Source: Rhodeus uyekii (lineage: Eukaryota > Chordata > Actinopteri > Cypriniformes > Acheilognathidae). Taken from it: a stretch of 64,000 nucleotides of DNA. This document shows, in pieces, positions 37,996 through 47,600 of this stretch. The position numbers were made by a program, and so were the translations under genes. The stretch's first letter is position 1, and each line of letters starts with the position of its first letter. Location of the stretch: positions 1 through 64,000 of the forward strand of contig JAWRVZ010000133.1 in assembly GCA_037043235.1 (NCBI GenBank), written 5' to 3'. The notes beneath the pieces were generated by a model. The model saw only the letters and a list, made by a program, of their open reading frames with translations, made no database searches and was not told where the DNA came from.

Positions 37996-38031
37996 GGGGG
38001 GGGGGGGGGGGGGGGGGGGGGATGGGGGGGG
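37996..38031 (+). repeat. Poly-G tract
   Basis: A run of about 26 G is broken by AT and continued by 8 more G. It can form G-quadruplex structures. Such runs are length-unstable and error-prone in sequencing, so the exact count is unreliable. Confidence 0.9.
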
Positions 38032-38095
38032 TATATATAAAAATCAATATATGATTTTTATATATACATTTAACAATGGTTGTTTACATTTTCAG

Positions 38096-38537
38096 ATTTC
38101 ATTATCATCAGGGGCAACCTAAAATGCAGAGATGACTCACATTTTCATTGTGAGTGTACTGTTCTAACAGTTCACAGAACTGTTGTACTGTTCTGTGAAA
38201 AGCACAATTTAAACTGCATCTCACAAATTGCAAGGAAAAGAAGGAAAAGATTCAATCTACAGTTCTGACTGGTAATACAACGCTACCTTCAGGGTCTGAT
38301 CAGTCAGCGCCCTTACTTCAAGTTGAACCTGAGCCTTCACCATGTGAACCACGCATGTTTGTGTCTTCTACACCCATTAATGATCCATCTCAAAGTCAGG
38401 TACTTAAGGTACAACAACTTCCATCTCCTCTGAATACCAACCAATGTCTACCTTCAGGGTCTGATCAGTCAGCACACTTACCTCAATTCCAACCTTCACC
38501 AAGTCAGCCACACATATTTGTGTCTCCTAAAGATCAT
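38096..38537 (+). pseudogene. Exon-like coding remnant with a 165-bp in-frame repeat
   Basis: A splice-acceptor-like TTTACATTTTCAG ends at 38095. It is followed by an open frame to 38268 with several Cys/His (CRDDSHFHCEC, then FCEK) and a basic end (RKRRKR). In another frame, open from about 38200, two copies of a 165-bp unit begin at 38283 and 38448. Both encode LPSGSDQSA followed by proline/serine-rich sequence and FVS. The second repeat is cut near 38537 by LINE sequence. The frame change and interruption argue for a decayed exon or a domesticated-element remnant. The family was not recognised. Confidence 0.3.
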
Positions 38538-39474
38538 GTCAAGTCAAGTTGTCAAGTCAAGTTGAGCTTTATTGTCATTCCGCTACATGTGGGTACATAC
38601 AGTGGAATGAAATGTCGTGTCTCACAGGACCACGGTGCTACATAGGTACAGACATTCAACCATGACATGAAACAATATAAACCTATACATGACTTACCTA
38701 CTGACACATGACTATAAATATATATATTAAAAAAAGTTAACCTATACGGACTAAAAAATAAAATAAAATACAGACTATACAACTGTACATGTACAAGAGA
38801 ACATTGTGAGTCTAGCAGCTGGCTTGGGAACAGTGCAAGATTTTTGTAGTGCAAGAGCTTGTAAACATGCATAGAATTTGAGTCTGACTGTGGGGTTGTG
38901 TACACACAGCAGTGTGTGAAAGTGACTAGTGCACGGGGGGGGGGGGGGGGGGGGTTGTTCTACAGGTGGTTTCTACCTTCAGATTGCACAATTTTTGGTC
39001 CATTATTCAGGAGGTAGAGTGTTGTGTGGGGTCTCAGGGAGGGGAGGGGGGGTTTGAGTTCAGGGCTCTCACAGCCTGGGGGAAGAAGCTGTTGAGCTGC
39101 CTGGCGGAGCGGGCTCTGATGCTCCTGAACCGTCTTCCTGATGGAATAAGCTGGAAGAGACTGTGGGAGGGATGGGTGGGGTCCTTCACAATGCTGTTGG
39201 CTTTGCTGGAGCATCGTGCAAGGAAAAGGTCCAGGATGGAGGGGAGAGGGGCACCGATGATTCTTGCAGCTGTGTTCACTGTCCGCTGTAGGGTCTTGCG
39301 GTTTGCTGCACTACAGTTCCCGTACCAGACAGTGATGCAGCTGGTCAGCACGCTCTCAATGGTGCCCCTGTAGAAGGTGGTGAGGATAGGTGGAGGGAGA
39401 CTTGCTCTTTTCAGCCGGCGGAGGAAGTGTAGGCGCTGTTGTGCCTTCTTGGAGAGAGATGTGGTGTTGGTGGT
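38538..39474 (-). pseudogene. 5'-truncated L2/CR1-type LINE: end of reverse transcriptase ORF plus 3' UTR
   Basis: On the minus strand a frame is open from about 39472 to a stop near 39034. It shows the C-terminal region of a non-LTR retrotransposon reverse transcriptase protein: KKAQQRLHFLRRL, then a TTFYRGTIESVLTSCITVWYG stretch (cited here only by position, near 39340-39400), then DPTHPSH, LIPSGRRFRSIRAR and NSFFPQAVRALN. Upstream domains (endonuclease and the catalytic FADD region) are absent. The 3' UTR runs down to a TCAAG-type short repeat at 38538-38560, which marks the 3' end of the insertion. It contains a 20-G run (38935-38954). The order and 5' truncation are typical of L2/CR1-like fish LINEs; the exact clade is not resolved. 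Confidence 0.75.
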
Positions 39475-39515
39475 CCTTTAGCGTTACCAGCTAAATTTCC
39501 TTTAGCGTTACCAGC
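39475..39515 (+). repeat. Short direct repeat, CCTTTAGCGTTACCAGC twice
   Basis: The 17-bp phrase occurs at 39475 and 39499 with a 7-bp spacer, at the upstream edge of the LINE fragment. Confidence 0.8.
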
Positions 39516-39624
39516 AGCAGCTGCATTAAACTTCGCGCTTACTGCCTATCAAGATGGCGTCACGGGGACCTGCCGAGGCTTGTGGGAACTATCAATTCAC
39601 AGAGCTAGCGAGAACTGATGTGGT

Positions 39625-39862
39625 CAGTGTTGCCAGATTGGGCTCCTTTTGGTCACGTCCGACCGGGAAAAAATGCATTGGGCTGGTTGATAAAAATTGA
39701 TAACCCCCCGTCAACAATCGCGAACAGGTCTCCCCCCTCCCCTCCTATCGCGCAACATTTTTCATTTTTTATAACAGTACGCACTTTGGGCTGGTATTTT
39801 TTTAAATGGGAGTTTTGAGCTGTAGTTGGGCTGGAAATCTTCAGTCCAATCTGGCAACCCTG
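39625..39862. mobile_element. hAT-like MITE, 238 bp
   Basis: Terminal inverted repeats are CAGTGTTGCCAGATTGG at the left and CCAATCTGGCAACCCTG at the right, 16 of 17 matching as complements. The flanks GATGTGGT (39617-39624) and GTTGTGGT (39863-39870) agree at 7 of 8, as expected for an 8-bp hAT target duplication. There is no internal ORF. GGGCTGG occurs in both arms. Confidence 0.75.
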
Positions 39863-39870
39863 GTTGTGGT

Positions 39871-40985
39871 GAGTCGTTTATGGTGTAGCTCCACTCTAAA
39901 AGTTGAAAATGTACATTTTGTCACAGCTGTTGGATGCTGTATGGAAATAATTGTTTATAATAGATGTTGATTGAGTTTTGGGTAGTGTTTTCTGTTCAAA
40001 TTTGTGAGTGTTTTGGTAGCTTTGTTTCGGTTTTCGTGCGCTCCAGAATCTTTCCATGTGCTGACTAGATGAAGTGTGTTTTGAATAGGTGGAGCTGTAT
40101 CTGTATCCTCTTCTCACTGGTTTTCTCTTTTCAATGCTCTGTGTGCAGGTAATAATTTATTTATTTTTTGTTATATAGTGTTATATATTAAATTGTTTAA
40201 TCAATGAGTTGTGCAATCTTTTATAAAGCACATAATGCATGGTTTTGTAAACTTAGTTGGGTGATTCTCACGAAACCATTAAAACACCATGGCATTAAGG
40301 ATTTAAAATATAAAACATGTTATTTAGTTAAATAAAAAAGCATCACAATAAAGACCATACTGTTCTCTACCTTGAACAATGAATAATTTTAACATGGGGA
40401 ATTAATAATTTTTATATTTTACAGAATTTTCTACTGAAATTCTCATTACTGCAATGTGTCCGACTATGACTGAACATATGTTATGTTGTAATTTAAACAA
40501 ATTAAACAAAAAATATTCCGAAAAAAAATTAATGGATGCTTTACTTGATTATTTCAGATAATAGAAAAATTATTTACTGAATATTGATGTATAATACTAA
40601 TAATGATAATAGAAAAATTATTTACTGAATATTGATGTATAATACTAATAATGAAAAAGTAGGAAAATTGTGTGTACATGACTGGACACATATGTGTCCG
40701 TGATTTTATTTTTTTTAAGGACTGTTAAAAGAGACATATAGAATTTAAATAAAGTTTGATTTTGAATGAAGGAGAACTTCAAGGTCAGTTCTTTCAAGAT
40801 GGCTACCGGTTAAGAAGATCTCTTTATAGTTCTCCAACAAAAGTAAAATATTCTCTTGTTAAAACCTGTACATGACATTTTGATTATCATTACTGAAACT
40901 GGTAGTTATTTACATTTTGAAAATTGTAGGATTTACAATTATTTTTATCCAAATGTACTTCATTAATATCTAATAATATACACAG
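39871..40985. other. AT-rich intergenic sequence
   Basis: There is no supportable gene. It contains the short tandem duplication listed separately. Confidence 0.5.
40557..40652 (+). repeat. 48-bp tandem duplication
   Basis: Two exact-looking copies of a 48-bp AT-rich unit (GATAATAGAAAAATTATTTA...) start at 40557 and 40605. Confidence 0.85.
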
Positions 40986-41308
40986 AGTCAAAATGAGCAA
41001 AATCATCATGGTTTCTCTATTGTTAGCAAAACCAAGTAAGCTACCTCATCCTCCGCAACACCAGTCTCATACAACGCAACCATTTAAGACCAGTTGTGGC
41101 AGAGTTAACGTCTGTTTCGGGAATGAGATTCAATCATTGTGTACAACTTTTACAGTTTATGAATTTAATATAAATGTAAATATTTACCTATATTATTATA
41201 TTTTTTATAGTAAAGATCAGAGGAAAAATGTACAGCAAGCCATAACTTCTCAAGGAGTACAGAAAGAAGGAGAGAGAGAGAGATGTTAGGTTTGTTGACC
41301 TTACAGCA
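40986..41308 (+). other. Possible small exons of an unidentified gene
   Basis: ATATACACAG (acceptor-like) precedes an open stretch ending ACCAA|GTAAGC (donor-like, about 41034). A second acceptor-like TTTTTTATAG ends at about 41210, followed by a basic open stretch and a GA repeat (41272-41281). These are only sequence signals. No domain was recognised and no reading frame spans the whole region. Confidence 0.15.
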
Positions 41309-42018
41309 GGTGTAATTAGCATACGGTCAGATGAAGAACAAGGGTGAAACAGCATTTTTCTAAGTTTTTTTCAAAAGTTCTAAATTGCTTGAGATTTGTA
41401 TTTATTTGTAAAGTTCAAATACTGTTGTTTTTGAAACTGTTAGAGGCTAGCAGATTTTTTTCCTCATTATGTAATTTATTAAGCTTTTTTCAAAGCACCA
41501 GGCAAATTATGTCCTGCAGTGTGACATGACATTACTATAAAATTCTAATACAGTAGTACCTCGGTTTACGAGCGACTTGGTATACGAGCAAATCGGTTTA
41601 CGAGCATGGAGGGTCGAATCGGTGTACGAGCATTGTATCGGTGTACGAGCAAATTTCTCTCTCACCCACTCGCATTTTTGTCCTAACGCTCAGCATGGTT
41701 ACTGGAAATATCCTAATGACAGCCTTTCATAACACAGTCACGCAGTTCCAAACCCTTTATCACCCCTTAAATCATTCATTCTCTCAGCCTCCCTCTGTTT
41801 GGCTGCATCATTCACCACATATCACTTTTAGAAGTGATAACATGAATTAATTGTGATTGCTAATGTTCACGTAGTGAAATATATATGTGGTTCATGAATT
41901 CATTTGTCATGAATTTCATTCAATTGTCTTCTAGTTCTGCCTGTCTGTGTGAGTGCCTGTCTGTGTGAGTGGGACACCTGATATCTGAATATCATCTGCC
42001 TCACTTCTCTCCACTCCG

Positions 42019-42202
42019 GAGCTCGCGGTGGTCGCGCGCGCGTCTCCCTGAGCTCGCGGTGGTCGCGCGCGCGCCTCCCTGAGCTCGCGGTGGTCGCGCG
42101 CGCGTCTCCCTGAGCTCGCGGTGGTCCCCAGTGGTCTCTCTGAGCTCGCGGTGGTCCCCAATGGTCTCTCTGAGCTCGCGGTGGTCGCGCGCGCGTCTCC
42201 CG
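42019..42202 (+). repeat. GC-rich minisatellite, six copies of 30-31 bp
   Basis: Each copy starts GAGCTCGCGGTGGTC. Copies 1, 2, 3 and 6 continue with CGCGCGCG(T/C)CTCCC, and copies 4 and 5 with CCCA(G/A)TGGTCTCTCT. The alternating CG runs can adopt Z-DNA. It lies inside the pogo-like element and creates long spurious frames on both strands. Confidence 0.9.
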
Positions 42203-42608
42203 TTCCACGACTTTCACTCTGGATTATATTCATATGTTTTCTGCACTATTATAATAAATTCAATCATTTGCACTTGAATCCAGGTTTTGTGTTTTCCTCC
42301 TCCCTCCTCTGTCTCTCATCTCCTTCATGCCAGCAGACGCTGCTCAAAGTGAGTTACAGCAAAATGTCAAGTATTTTTAGAGTTTAATTGTCAATTACTA
42401 ATTAGTATTTATATGAGATCTTAATGTTTATAATTTTAACTGTAATTAATAGGGTAAAACAAAAACAAAATATTTAAAATGGGCATTTATGGTCGTGTGG
42501 AACGAATTAATTGATTTTTAATGCATTCTTATGGGGGAAATTGTTTTGGTGTACGAGCATTTTGGTTTACGAGCTCGCTCTTGGAACGAATTAAACTCGT
42601 AAACCGAG

Positions 42609-42929
42609 TGTAACGGAGTTCAATGTTCAGGGAGGAAGGAGGCGGGAACCGGCAGACATTTCAAACACTTTAATAATCAAAATAAAACATAAACTCAAAA
42701 CGAAAGTAATGGCGGCGGCCCCTCGCGGTCGACCGCCGCCCACACAAAACATAACATAAAATCCAGGCCTGGTCCTCTCTCGCTTTCACTGTCGTCGCTC
42801 CTCCTTTTAAGTCTCCGCTCCTCCGTGAGAATAGAGAGACCGATGGCTCGCAGGTGTCGCTCATTCTCAATCACGCCACCGGCTCTCGTGACGCTCTCAC
42901 GGTCCCTCGACCCCGCCCTGCTCGCCACA
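42609..42929 (-). repeat. LTR of the miniature element (3' LTR in element orientation)
   Basis: 321 bp starting TGTAACGGAG and ending CTCGCCACA on the plus strand. It matches 43596-43916 at a fixed offset of 987 bp. An ATTAAA on the minus strand (plus-strand TTTAAT near 42670) is a possible polyadenylation signal. Confidence 0.85.
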
Positions 42930-43576
42930 TACCCCCAACGCCCTTCGCAGGCCGGGGGGTACTCCCGAGACTGCGCTCTACTCCCCCCCCCCCCTCCTCC
43001 GGGGGGGGCCGATCACGGCGGCCGCGGTACCTGGGGGTAAGGACAGACGAGGCGAGGGAAAAGGAAACGGAGACAAGAGGAGCGACAGTGACGAGAGAGG
43101 GGAGAGAGGAAAAAAAAAAAAAAAAAAAAATCTTGGTCCGGTTCCCCGACACGCTGCCTCTCGGTCCTCGACCGCTCGAGAGCTTCTTCCTCGCGGTGCT
43201 GTGCGATGGCACTGGACGCAGATCCGTGGACGGGCTGGCGCTCCTCCGCCTCCTGGCGGCCGGCGACGACTCCTCCTTGCGAGGGCAGCCGGCAGCGAGT
43301 CCCCGTTCCCCGCTCCTCCCCGTTCACGGCGGACGGCAGCAGGCTCCGGCGCGCTGGCGAACGGGTGACTCCTCCGCTCCCTCACGGACGGCAGCCTCCC
43401 ACCTCGACCCAGGAGCACGGCAGGGCTCTCCGTCCCACGCGATCCTTCGGCGCTCCAGCGCCACCGCCGCGGGCAGCATCTGACGGACCTCTCGTCTTCT
43501 CTCGTGCTGCCCGACCTCCGCAGCACCGCGAGCTCTCCCGGCAGCGAGGGCTCTTTGACAGCGCGTCCCTCCGACC

Positions 43577-43594
43577 TCCCGGGTTTCGGCACCA
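43577..43594 (-). promoter_or_regulatory. Primer-binding site complementary to tRNA-Phe
   Basis: The plus strand reads TCCCGGGTTTCGGCACCA, the 3' end of vertebrate tRNA-Phe (recalled, not searched) including CCA, over 18 of 18. A single base separates it from the LTR. It is a primer site, not a tRNA gene: the rest of the tRNA is absent. Confidence 0.85.
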
Positions 43595-43595
43595 G

Positions 43596-43916
43596 TGTAA
43601 CGGAGTTCAATGTTCAGGGAGGAAGGAGGCGGGAACCGGCAGACATTTCAAACACTTTAATAATCAAAATAAAACATAAACTCAAAACGAAAGTAATGGC
43701 GGCGGCCCCTCGCGGTCGACCGCCGCCCACACAAAACATAACATAAAATCCAGGCCTGGTCCTCTCTCGCTTTCACTGTCGTCGCTCCTCCTTTTAAGTC
43801 TCCGCTCCTCCGTGAGAATAGAGAGACCGATGGCTCGCAGGTGTCGCTCATTCTCAATCACGCCACCGGCTCTCGTGACGCTCTCACGGTCCCTCGACCC
43901 CGCCCTGCTCGCCACA
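43596..43916 (-). repeat. LTR of the miniature element (5' LTR in element orientation)
   Basis: Second copy of the 321-bp repeat. It is adjacent to the primer-binding site and bounded outside by the CCGAG target duplication. Confidence 0.85.
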
Positions 43917-43932
43917 CCGAGGTATTACTGTA

Positions 43933-45465
43933 TTTAAATATTATTCATTTCAAATACAAATCAGGTATGCTTTAAGTTTAACAAGTATTCTAAAGAATGA
44001 TCTAAAGAATGATCATTAAAATTCTGCATATATTTATTTTCCATTGCTTTTTTTCTGATTATATTCTTTGCTTGTGCCACCTTTTACCACTCACTCCAGT
44101 GGAAATATTGAGTAAAATGAAAAAAATATTTCAAAATGTTTATTATTTTTTATATAGTTTTATTATGCAATGTTTTCAAATGCATATAATTATTTAAGCT
44201 AGTTAACATAGTAAAAGTCGTTTAATTGTGTTTGAAGTGATGTCACACCACATGACCGCGTCACACCACAGGACAAAATGAGACAGTGTATGAACATTTA
44301 AGGTGAAATTTATTGAATACATCTGTAACAAACAAATTCATTTGCATCTCTATTTGAACATTAATGGAAATGCAACATATCAGTACAATCTTATTACTTA
44401 GTGTATGAATTTGAACTAAAAACATAGTGAACAAGACATACTGAATAATTAACATTTTGGAGGCGTCAAATCAGACCCAGTCATAAAGACCCTTCATTTC
44501 TATTTTTAACTTAAAAGACTAAAGAAATATCTTGTTTCTCAAGAGAAAGTCATTGCAATCATGCTGAAATAATTAAAAGCAAATTAAAATGATCAATTCA
44601 GCTCAAAGATTCCAGTAAAGAGACATTTGACATTCTAACATTTCTAACCCTAAAAAATGTCAAAAATCACTTTAAAAACAATGATCAGTGACTGTTAACA
44701 TACACATGGGTCATTGACGGATAAGACTTTTTAATAGGCCAATTTTAAAATAACAAAAATATGGATATGTTTGGCCATTTTCTAAACATTTGGAATGTAG
44801 TGTACACATGCTTTATAAAGAAAAGTAAAAAGAATTGACATTTTAGTGTTTTTACACTTAAGTTAATAATACATAGCCTTAAAAAAGTAATATATCTCAA
44901 AATTTACATTTTTATGTATCATTAAGACAAGTTGAACTCATATCAGTAAGTAGATAAACTGATGAAGATAGATAAACTTTAGTGCCCTTTCATTTTATGA
45001 AAACCATTATTTCACAACTTTATTCTATAATATCAGTCTCTCGATAATCCAGTCACAATACTGATTTTTACTTTAAAAGCAAAAAAACTGAATTAGCATT
45101 TATACAGATTATATTGATGATATTACACATTCAACAATAGCATACCACTGATTAAAATTTGAGGCTAAACTGATGGATATTTGGTTATGAATTTATGAAT
45201 TTATTAATTCATTTGTTGGTTACCCCACATGACATATGGTCGCCCCAAATGATAAGAAAACCACAAGTATAAAAATTTCAGTTAAAATGTACACAAAAGA
45301 GTTCAAGATGAGAGAAAATTTAACTCTTTTTATTCAAATAACATTTCAACATTTAAATATAACAAATCAGAAGGACATTAACATTTAAAATTATATAATT
45401 TTTATTGCAACACACAATAAATGCTTCAAGAACTTAAGAAGCTGAGTAAATAATCTCTTTTTGTA
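43933..45465. other. AT-rich intergenic sequence
   Basis: About 1.5 kb of AT-rich DNA with no supportable gene or RNA. A stretch near 45335-45370 (CATTTCAACATTTAAATAT) resembles sequence just right of the gypsy LTR (about 47213-47233). Confidence 0.5.
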
Positions 45466-45471
45466 ACCTTT

Positions 45472-46401
45472 TTGATTCATTGGACATTGCGAAATGCCCC
45501 TGCCACCTTTCAAAGGTTGATGAGAATAGTGTTGGCCGGATTAGAACACTGTGAAGCATACTTGGATGATATTGTTGTGTATTCATCTGACTGGGAACAA
45601 CATTTAACAGATTTGTACCTAGTTTTTCAACGTCTAAGTGATGCGTCTCTTACACTAAACCTTACAAAGTGTGAGTTCGGTAAAGCTGTTGTGACATATC
45701 TAGGCAAATGTGTGGGTCAAGGACGAGTGCGTCCAGTTGATGCAAAAATTGAGTGTATTGTTGAGTTTCCAGCCCCAACAACAAAACGTGAGTTACGTCG
45801 TTTCTTGGGTATGACCGGTTACTACCGTGCCTTTTGCAAAAACTTTGCTGAGGTTACATCACCACTTACGAATTTGTTGAGTAAATCCAAAGTTTTTGAT
45901 TGGACCTCAGAATGCCAGAGTTCTTTCGATGCTATTAAAAGATTGCTGTGTAGTGCTCCAGTTCTATCAGCCCCAGATTTTGCACAACCATTTAAGATGG
46001 AAGTGGATGCAAGTGAGGTGGGAGCAGGTGCAGTCCTTATTCAGGAAGATACTGAGGGAATTGATCACCCCGTATGTTACTTCTCAAGGAAATTTACGAA
46101 GTCGCAGCAACATTACAGCACCATCGAAAAAGAAGCTCTTGCGCTACTGCTTGCTCTTCAACATTTTGAGATTTATCTTGATGCTTGTAAAGTGCCCATC
46201 TTGGTATATACTGACCATAACCCCTTGGTTTTTCTGTTTCGAATGTCTAACTCGAACCAAAGACTGATGCGTTGGTCTCTGTTGATTCAAGGTTTTAACT
46301 TAGAGATCCGTTACAAGAAAGGATGTGAGAATGTACTCGCTGATGCTTTGTCGCGTGCACCATGTACATCTGATGGTATAAATGACTTTTGTTACAAATG
46401 A
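45472..46401 (+). pseudogene. Ty3/gypsy pol fragment: reverse transcriptase C-terminal half plus RNase H
   Basis: A 309-codon open frame. Residues 7-13 hold RNAPATF and 30-33 the catalytic YLDD of reverse transcriptase. The connection region has FLGMTGYYRAF near 111-121. RNase H follows with D179 (EVDAS), E219/E221 (STIEKEALAL), D248 (YTDHN) and D291 (ADALSR). The frame stops 18 residues later, 25 bp before the LTR. The N-terminal part of RT and everything upstream are missing; the text before RNAPATF does not fit the family, so the breakpoint is about 45465-45485. No integrase lies between RNase H and the LTR. That suits the Gmr1-type gypsy order, where integrase precedes RT, or an internal deletion. 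The frame itself has no stop or frameshift. Confidence 0.85.
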
Positions 46402-46426
46402 TAATTTGTAAATTTAAGTGTGGAAG

Positions 46427-47183
46427 TGTTACGTATATATACGTATATATTGTTTTTCTGTGTGGATTCTGTTGTTTTCCCTTGTTTTCTTAACAGGATT
46501 GGTCCTGGGCATAATGAGGCTGCTGGTGATTGGCCCAGGAGAAGAGTCCTCGACTATAAAGTTCCCTGGAGTTCCTCTGGAGGGGGCTAGCTCTTTCTCA
46601 CTGCCATGCTATCTGTTTTGTGTCCTTTTCTGTGTGGACTGTTGTAAAAAGCTGAGTTCAGAGAATGTGTTTTTCTGTCCTCCTCTACCGTGTAAAACAG
46701 AGTGCTATTCCTCACTTATGTGCAAGTAATCTTATACCTTGTCCTGCCAGTCTATAATTTTGTTAGATCTTTTTGTTTTGTAACCCGTGAAGCTGTAGGG
46801 GGTGAGTGCCTTGTTTTGTTTGTAGGCCCAAGGGCCATCTGTTTTCTCCTGTTTTTTTGTTAGTTAAGGAGGTAGGGAAGTTCACTGTATGTTTCTTTCT
46901 TTTTGGTTGGTTTATAGGGAAGCTAGTTTTCTTGGGAAGTTAGTTTCTATTATGTTTGTTGTTTTGGCACTTAGCTCACCCCAGAAGATTGTGCTTCTAA
47001 ACTTCTCTTTCTTTGTTTTGGATGTGTAAACACTGGTGTCTTTTCTTTGATTACGAATTACCCAAGGACTGTTGCTCTAAATGTTTAGGCAACTAGTCAT
47101 CAATAATAAAAGAAGTGGGTAAAATGAGAAGTTTGGGTTGTGTCTTTTATGTTACACCCTGACCTAGACCAGGGGTCGTAACA
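46427..47183 (+). repeat. 3' LTR of the gypsy-type element
   Basis: The LTR starts TGTTACG and ends CGTAACA, perfect 7-bp inverted ends. It is 757 bp long. A TATAAA lies at 46555-46560 and AATAAA at 47105-47110, in the order expected for U3 promoter and polyadenylation signal. The purine-rich AAGTGTGGAAG just before it may be the polypurine tract. The partner 5' LTR is absent from the window. Confidence 0.75.
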
Positions 47184-47251
47184 GGGATGAACACTACTTG
47201 CATCTCAATTAACCTTTCAACATTCAAATATCACAAATAATACGTTTCTTT

Positions 47252-47261
47252 NNNNNNNNNN
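47252..47261. other. Assembly gap (10 N)
   Basis: Ten N separate island sequence (ending TACGTTTCTTT) from a family B hairpin terminus that begins mid-motif (CAAACGCGAAGCG). The gap size is probably nominal, and the adjacent repeat number may be collapsed. Confidence 0.95.
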
Positions 47262-47600
47262 CAAACGCGAAGCGTTGAAAACCTATTGTAATTGTTAGGA
47301 TTTTTATTATTAGGGGTTCAAACGCGAAGCGTTGAAAACCTATTGTAATTGTTAGGATTTTTATTATTAGGGGTTCAAACGCGAAGCGTTGAAAACCTAT
47401 TGTAATTGTTAGGATTTTTATTATTATTATTAGGGGCCAAGCACCGAAGGTGCGGAGGCACCTATTGTTTTTGTTCCGGTTCTTATTAGGGGCCAAGCAC
47501 CGAAGGTGCGGAGGCACCTATTGTTTTTGTTCCGGTTCTTATTAGGGGCCAAGCACCGAAGGTGCGGAGGCACCTATTGTTTTTGTTCCGGTTCTTATTA
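47262..47600 (+). repeat. Mixed array of six 5'-terminal hairpin units: three B then three A
   Basis: B units are at 47262 (cut by the gap), 47312 and 47369; A units at 47432, 47488 and 47544. Spacings are 57, 63, 56 and 56. Every unit follows a TTA. Only the last A unit is attached to a body; the other five are solo termini of two families. Confidence 0.9.

Larger units (their letters stand above)
42609..43916 (-). mobile_element. Miniature LTR retroelement (TRIM-like), 1,308 bp, tRNA-Phe primed
   Basis: Two 321-bp direct repeats (42609-42929 and 43596-43916) start TG and end CA, identical as far as can be read. They flank 666 bp of GC-rich sequence, and CCGAG is duplicated on both sides (42604-42608 and 43917-43921). 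The primer-binding site lies at 43577-43594 and reads TGGTGCCGAAACCCGGGA on the minus strand, one base from the LTR, so the element is on the minus strand. No gag or pol domain is present. Long GC-rich frames inside (for example 42978-43610 minus) look compositional, with F runs translated from a poly-A tract at 43110-43130. Identical LTRs imply recent insertion. Confidence 0.85.
41551..43930. mobile_element. Pogo/Tigger-like element interrupted by an LTR miniature element
   Basis: The left end is CAGTAGTACCTCGGTTTACG at 41551 and the right end CCGAGGTATTACTG at 43930. TA flanks both (41549-41550 and 43931-43932). Without the nested 1,308-bp insertion and its 5-bp duplication, the element is about 1,067 bp. 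Both arms are rich in TTTACGAGC and GTACGAGCA phrases. It has no transposase ORF, so it is non-autonomous. A reversed relative lies at 36065-36514. Confidence 0.8.

Noticed and set aside
38966..39373. 135-aa plus-strand ORF
   Set aside because: It is the antisense of the LINE reverse transcriptase tail, which reads sensibly on the minus strand.
41900..42233. Arg/Ala/Thr-rich repetitive ORFs on the minus strand
   Set aside because: They are translations of the 30-31 bp minisatellite in two frames at once.
43577..43594. tRNA-Phe gene
   Set aside because: Only the last 18 nt of the tRNA are matched, adjacent to an LTR; there is no cloverleaf.
42978..43610. 210-aa minus-strand ORF (and the 209-aa plus-strand ORF) in the miniature LTR element
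   Set aside because: Both strands are open because of GC-rich composition. They contain homopolymer-derived runs and no gag, protease or nucleocapsid motif, and one starts in the primer-binding/LTR region.
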